This document shows positions 59,801 through 64,000 of a stretch of DNA of 64,000 nucleotides, piece by piece. This DNA is from Toxoplasma gondii ME49. Taxonomy: Eukaryota > Apicomplexa > Conoidasida > Eucoccidiorida > Sarcocystidae. Under the pieces are notes generated by a model that was not told the origin of the DNA, searched no databases, and saw only the letters and a list, made by a program, of their open reading frames with translations. The stretch spans positions 3,073,529 through 3,137,528 of the forward strand of contig NC_031480.1 in NCBI RefSeq assembly GCF_000006565.2, written 5' to 3'. The position numbers and the translations under genes are program-made. Every line of letters starts with the position of its first letter. Position 1 is the first letter of the stretch.

Positions 59801-62800
59801 GTCTCTCCCTCAAATGGGCCTCGAGGTGGGTTTCTCGCACGACGCGCAGGCGCCTGCCGAGCGGAGAGGTTTTTCCGGGACCCGCACGCAGTCGGCCTTC
59901 TTTCTGTCTGTCGACTCGCGCGTCGCAGAGGCGAAAAGCCAGTCCACGGCAGCCCCATCTGGGGATCTGCCGGGGCTGGGCAGCTCCGCTTGGCTCCCCA
60001 CCGAAGCGGCGCACAGGCTGCAGTGTTCAGACACCCCAGAAGCCGGCATGCCCGCGATCGCGCTGCCACCGGCGCGATCGCGGGAAGGGAGGGAGCGGCC
60101 AGACGGGGCGCATGCTTTTTTGCGAGCAACCGAGGCAGAGCGAGCAGAGGAGGGCGCGTCGAGACACAGCGAAGCAGCCGTTTCCCAGGAGGCGCCGTCG
60201 GTTTCAGGAGCCTCCGCGGGCCTTGCGTGCAGCAGGGCAGGGCATCGCGAAGAAGAGGGTGAGGCCGGCGCCGGCGCACGGTGGGGGGAGAGAAGCCAAG
60301 CTGGGGAACGAACAGAGGCGTACGGAGAGATCGGTCAAAGGCATCCCGACGGAGAGGTTTCAAGGGCCGAGGTTGAGCAACACACCACGTCGCACTCGTC
60401 CTCGCGTTCGGGCTCCTTCTCGGCTCACTCTCAGCAGGTTCTGGGGCTGCATGCGAGCTCGCCTGTCTTCCGGCACTCGCCTTTTCCACTGTCGCCTCGA
60501 GAGACTGGAGACCGTGGGGAACACCCCCTCGCACGAACTGCGGATTTTGGGGTTCCCGCGACGGACACCGAGAACACCTCGCCCCTCTCGTTCCGGTCCG
60601 CGTCTTCAAAAAGCATTTCGTCCTCGCCCTCGTCGCTCTACCACCGCGGCCTCGCCGCGCGCGAGCACTTCTCCTTCTCCTTCTTCTCTCCCTTTCGAGA
60701 GCGCAGCCGGAAAGGCGAGGCTGGTGCCCACTCTGGCGGGACATCCCCGGCGACGGGGTCCACGTCTCCACACCTGGAGTCCGACGCCGATGGACGGGGA
60801 GTACAGACACCCGAGGGGGTGGGTGAGCGTGAAACCGCCGGGCAGCGAGACTCCCGTCTTCGGGACCAACCCGCAGACCATTCGGACTTTGCGGCTTCGG
60901 GTCAAGAGCTCCAGGACACACGGGCCTTCGGAGGCTACTCGGTGCCCCCTGCTTCCCTGCACCCCGGCGCGCAGCTTGCGCGAGAGACAGGAACATCGCC
61001 GTCTGTCTCAGAGTTTCCTCGACACGCCTGCCACAACCACGAAGGGTACAGGGACAGCGAAGCCGGCAGAGGTACTGCGGTTTTCCCCGTGTCTCCTCTC
61101 CCAGGCAGTGCACCCCACAGATCGGCCCAGAGAGAGGAGACAGCCACGAAGCAGTACGAGGAGACGCGGGGCGACCCAGAAGACGCGGAGACAGCTGGTG
61201 CCTACTTGTCGGGCAGAGGACGTGTCGAGCGGTGGAGGGGGCGAGGACTCGAGGGTGAGAGAGATAGCGTTCTCACTGAAGAACTACGCGAGTCCACACA
61301 TGGGTACCCGAACTTCCGCTCCTCTGGGCTCCCTGCTGCCTCTGCGTCTGCGCGAAGAGCCGCGGGGCCTCTGACTGCTCAGGCGGAAGTCGAAGAAGAG
61401 GGGTGGGAAGGTCAGGAAATGGCAGAGAAAAGAATCTGGGAGGGGCGAGAGGGGCAGGACGGTCGTCTGCATGGAGCACGAGGCCGCGATCCGTGTTCTC
61501 CGGCAAGCGCAGATCCCAGAGAGCGAGAGGTTGGCGGACGCTTCGACACTCTCAGCCCGAGTGCGCGAGCTATCGGCTTCCCACCCCTCTCTCGGAGTGG
61601 TGAGGTGCATGTACACCCGGGAGGCCGGGGGCCAGCGACCCGCGCCGCGCCGCATGGCTTCGTGGGACGAGAGGAGCATCCACACTTCGGCAGACAGACC
61701 AGTCTTTTCGAACAGAGCCTGCAAGCGTTCCAGGAAGACTTCCTCGAACCTTCTGAGCACGCAAGTGCATCTTCGTCTGTGTCTCGTTTCCAGACCGTCT
61801 ACAGAGAAAGTCAGCGAAGGGACGGTAGGTCTACGGGTGTGGCCAGCGACGGTGGGGAAAGCGCCGGGGCTTCTTGGCGAGGGCCTGCAGAGAGCGCGAG
61901 GTTCGGGGCGGAGGCCCGAGTTTCACTCTCCGCTTTCGCCGCCGACGCTCACGGTTGCCTTGAGTCAGACGCCCCAGAAGACGCCTTTGAAGAAGATGAT
62001 CTGTCGCATATCCTCCCCATGGTCCAGTTCGTGAACGCAGAGCTTCTCGCGGCCGGCTTCGAGGTCTTACCTGCACCATTCCCGCCCTCCACCGCGCCTA
62101 GGCAGCGGGGCCCTGACGGATTCGGTCCAGGAGAAGAAAGACTCTTTCATGTGAATGAAAGAGTGCCTCTAGGAGTGGACGGTTCAGACGGAAGACCCAT
62201 GCAAGCAGCGACCGACACGCAATTGACCAGCCCCTCTGCAGGTCGCTTGCGGGGTCCACGACTCACTGCCGACGCTGCGGCGTATGGACGCCACGCAGAG
62301 GGCGAGCACAGAGTCGGACAGGGAAGAGGACGCGGAGCCGAGGACGCTGAAGCGGGCGCGACCGTGGAAAGGGAGACGGCGGTGCAGCGCCTGGCATTGG
62401 AGGAAAATGGCGGAGGCGCAGAGGAGCAGAGAGGGGCGCGAGAGATCGACAGCCAAGCACGCGCTGCCCTTCTGTATGACACCGCGTTGACCGTGCCCAA
62501 GAATGCAACTGACGAGGCGTACATACAGTCTGAGGTGTACGTACACCGCGTCCTCGAAGCCATGACAGACAAGCTGCATGAGGTTTTGGCGGCGTACCGG
62601 ACGCGAGGCGAGCGCATGGGGGAGCTCCGCAGAGAGGCCTCGACAGCCGCGGGTCTCGTCGCCAAGTGTAACGGCTTGCAGGAAGAGAAAGAAGAGGCAG
62701 CGAAGCAGGTAAAGCGAGAAGACTGAGGGGGACAAGTAGCCGAAGCATACGAGGAAGGTGGAAAGGGAAGCGTCCGAAGGTACAGACAGGCACCTGGAGT

Positions 62801-64000
62801 GCGATCCGCGAGATAATGGGAAAGCAGAACAACAAAACTCTACGACTACACAGATAACCGAAGCAACCCTTTCCTGTGCAGAGTCTCAAGAGTCAAGGCA
62901 GTCTCACAGACATGGACATATGCGTTTTTCTATCTACGCAACCAGCATGTATACTATCTATCTGTCTATATATATACGTATTTGTATATTGTTTGCTTGT
63001 TTGTTGTGTTCGCATGTGTATTGTTGCCCCATGGACGTGTGGATCTTTCGTTTGGCTCACCGTTGGTTGAGAATTGTTTTTGGTTTCCTGGATGTTGCAG
63101 ATCTCGTTGCTTCGGAATCGCGTGAGCGAGTTGGAACGCGAGAAGGCGGAGCTCTCGGTCGCTGCGGAGGGGCATGCAGGCCTTCTGGCGCGTCTGCAGG
63201 AAGCTGAGAAGACAGCCCAGACTCTGCGGGGTCAGGCGCGGTTGCAGCGCACCCAGCTGCGGCAGAAAGAAATCGAAAAGGAGCGTCTGGCCGAGAGGCT
63301 GGAGACAGTTCTGCGCGAGGAGCAGAACCGCGAAGCCCGCGCCCGCCGCGCCCTGGAGAACCTGGTGTCTCCCGCGTCTTTCGCGTTAACGCCTCGCGGC
63401 GAGAGAGGCGAGAAGCGCGACGGCTTCGCGCGACGAGTGGACCGTGGGATGGCGTTGACGGGGAAGAACGCGAACAAGGTGCTCGTGGAGGTGGCGCGAC
63501 ACTACGAAGGCAAAGTGAAGGCTCTGCAGCGAGAAGTCGCGTCGCTCGCCCATGCCCTGGAGGTGTCTGTACACCCCAGGGACTCGGGAGACACCGGCGG
63601 GAACGAAAGGCGGCGGTGCGGCGGGCCTCTTTTTTTCGATGAGGAGGAAACGGCAGTCTGCATGCACTTCACAACTGTCGGCACACACCCTGAGACGTGG
63701 AGAGAGCAGAAGAAGCGGCAGGCTTCTTGGAGTCGCAGGGGGTTCGAGAAACTGCGCATCTCTGGCTCTGTACCCTCGCTCCTGAAAGCCGACCACGGGG
63801 TCGCTTCGGCTGTCTGGACTGCCGAGTTCACACAGAAAGAACAAGGAAAAGAAGAACATGAAATGGGAAGAGGGTCTGCAGCAGATTCTGAAAGAACAGG
63901 CGTTGACGCAGTTGCCCTCGCCTCTCAGAGACGATCGCGGAGTGTCGCGGCGTCGACTTCCAGAGAGACAGAAACGAGTGAGTTTGGGGGACGAACGCGT
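56843..64000 (+). CDS. SSX2IP: SSX2IP/ADIP-type centrosomal coiled-coil protein with giant N-terminal extension (3' end outside window)
   Basis: Proposed exons are 56843-59075, 59656-62708, 63101-63562 and 63852->64000. All are in phase, giving about 1,965 residues so far. Residues 1-1,580 or so are Ser/Glu/Arg/Gly/Pro-rich and disordered, with one ordered patch (PFHLVRMNKGTTFLAGRHA, residue ~260). The ADIP part begins near 61990: HILPMVQFVNAELLAAGFEV, the family's 'N-Q/A-EL..LGF' block. Then come YVHRVLEAMTDKLHEVLAAY, LVAKCNGLQEEKEEAAKQ, exon 3 ISLLRNRVSELEREKAEL and QLRQKEIEKERLAERLETVL, and exon 4 MKWEEGLQQILKEQALTQL. This order matches animal SSX2IP, which anchors microtubules at centrosomes, basal bodies and junctions. 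The join of exons 1 and 2 is my inference: the donor CAG|GTCAGC is weak, but the phase fits. Without it the first exon would end at 59227 as a separate gene. The exon 4 acceptor is also weak. An apical/basal-body or spindle-pole role is likely but unproven. Confidence 0.65.
58655..58668. repeat. Dispersed palindrome GGTGTACTTACACC inside coding sequence
   Basis: A perfect match to GGTGTACNTACACC lies within exon 1 of the SSX2IP-like gene. It is read as GVLTP in frame. Confidence 0.85.
59374..59422. repeat. TA-rich (TATACA)n microsatellite
   Basis: A run of TA with regular C interruptions lies in the proposed first intron of the SSX2IP-like gene. It supports a non-coding nature for 59076-59655. 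Confidence 0.9.
60799..60812. repeat. Degenerate palindrome GGAGTACAGACACC in coding sequence
   Basis: A copy with several mismatches to GGTGTACNTACACC, read in frame as GVQTP in exon 2 of the SSX2IP-like gene. Confidence 0.5.
61604..61617. repeat. Palindrome copy GGTGCATGTACACC in coding sequence
   Basis: A near copy of GGTGTACNTACACC, read in frame as EVHVHP in exon 2 of the SSX2IP-like gene. Confidence 0.65.
62534..62547. repeat. Dispersed palindrome GGTGTACGTACACC in coding sequence
   Basis: A perfect copy, read in frame as EVYVHR within the conserved ADIP region. A partial copy, GCGTACATACAG, lies 16 nt upstream. The same partial form occurs near 53920. Confidence 0.85.
63562..63575. 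repeat. Palindrome copy GGTGTCTGTACACC at an exon 3 donor
   Basis: A near copy of the motif. Its second G and following T form the GT of the proposed donor GAG|GTGTCT that ends exon 3 of the SSX2IP-like gene. Confidence 0.65.

Noticed and set aside
59758..61374. Large plus-strand and minus-strand frames (538 and 454 codons) overlapping the SSX2IP-like exon 2
   Set aside because: Arg/Pro/Ala-rich shadows of a GC-rich low-complexity exon; the chosen frame leads in phase into the conserved ADIP region.

Overview
The window looks like nuclear DNA of a coccidian apicomplexan of the Toxoplasma/Hammondia/Neospora type. The evidence is intron-bearing genes with GT-AG borders, long Ser/Glu/Arg-rich low-complexity protein extensions, CT/GA-rich flanks, frequent TGCATGC words, TA microsatellites, and a flagellar gene expected in an organism with flagellated male gametes. 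This is inference from style and gene content; species cannot be fixed without a search. There are no prokaryotic operons, rRNA, CRISPR arrays or recognisable transposons. I found no convincing tRNA by eye.

Layout, left to right: (1) 1-2052, non-coding flank. (2) 2053-7783 (+), seven-exon gene for an unrecognised basic/acidic coiled-coil protein. (3) 9808-15163 (-), multi-exon unrecognised gene with a partly unresolved middle. (4) 15164-21333, 6.2 kb gene-poor divergent spacer. (5) 21334-25381 (+), four-exon TTC1-type TPR protein with an added hydrophobic N-terminus and a very long acidic region. (6) 28468-29970 (+), single-exon EFHB/CFAP21 homologue. (7) 31473-33602 (-), Ser-rich unrecognised protein. 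(8) 35433-~37400 (+), nuclear-looking protein with a conserved C-terminal block. (9) 39271-40425 (-), two-exon PITH-domain protein. (10) 41176-49359, mostly gene-poor, with three tentative small genes or exons. (11) 49360-53644 (-), four-exon CDT1-like replication licensing factor. (12) 56843->64000 (+), SSX2IP/ADIP-type coiled-coil protein with a ~1,600-residue N-terminal extension, running off the window.

The genes do not form one pathway. Two are linked to microtubule organisation (EFHB: inner protein of axonemal doublets; SSX2IP: centrosome/basal body). One controls replication licensing (CDT1) and lies head-to-head with the SSX2IP-like gene. TTC1 and PITH proteins are general chaperone- or proteasome-associated families.

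The most unusual feature is a 14-bp imperfect palindrome, GGTGTACNTACACC. It occurs in about ten recognisable copies, most of them in 54.8-63.6 kb and two in one intron at 35.9 kb. Copies lie in non-coding DNA, in introns and inside open reading frames. One copy supplies the splice donor of an SSX2IP-like exon.

Exon borders were placed by hand from GT/AG signals, phase and protein sense, so small exons and 3' ends remain provisional.
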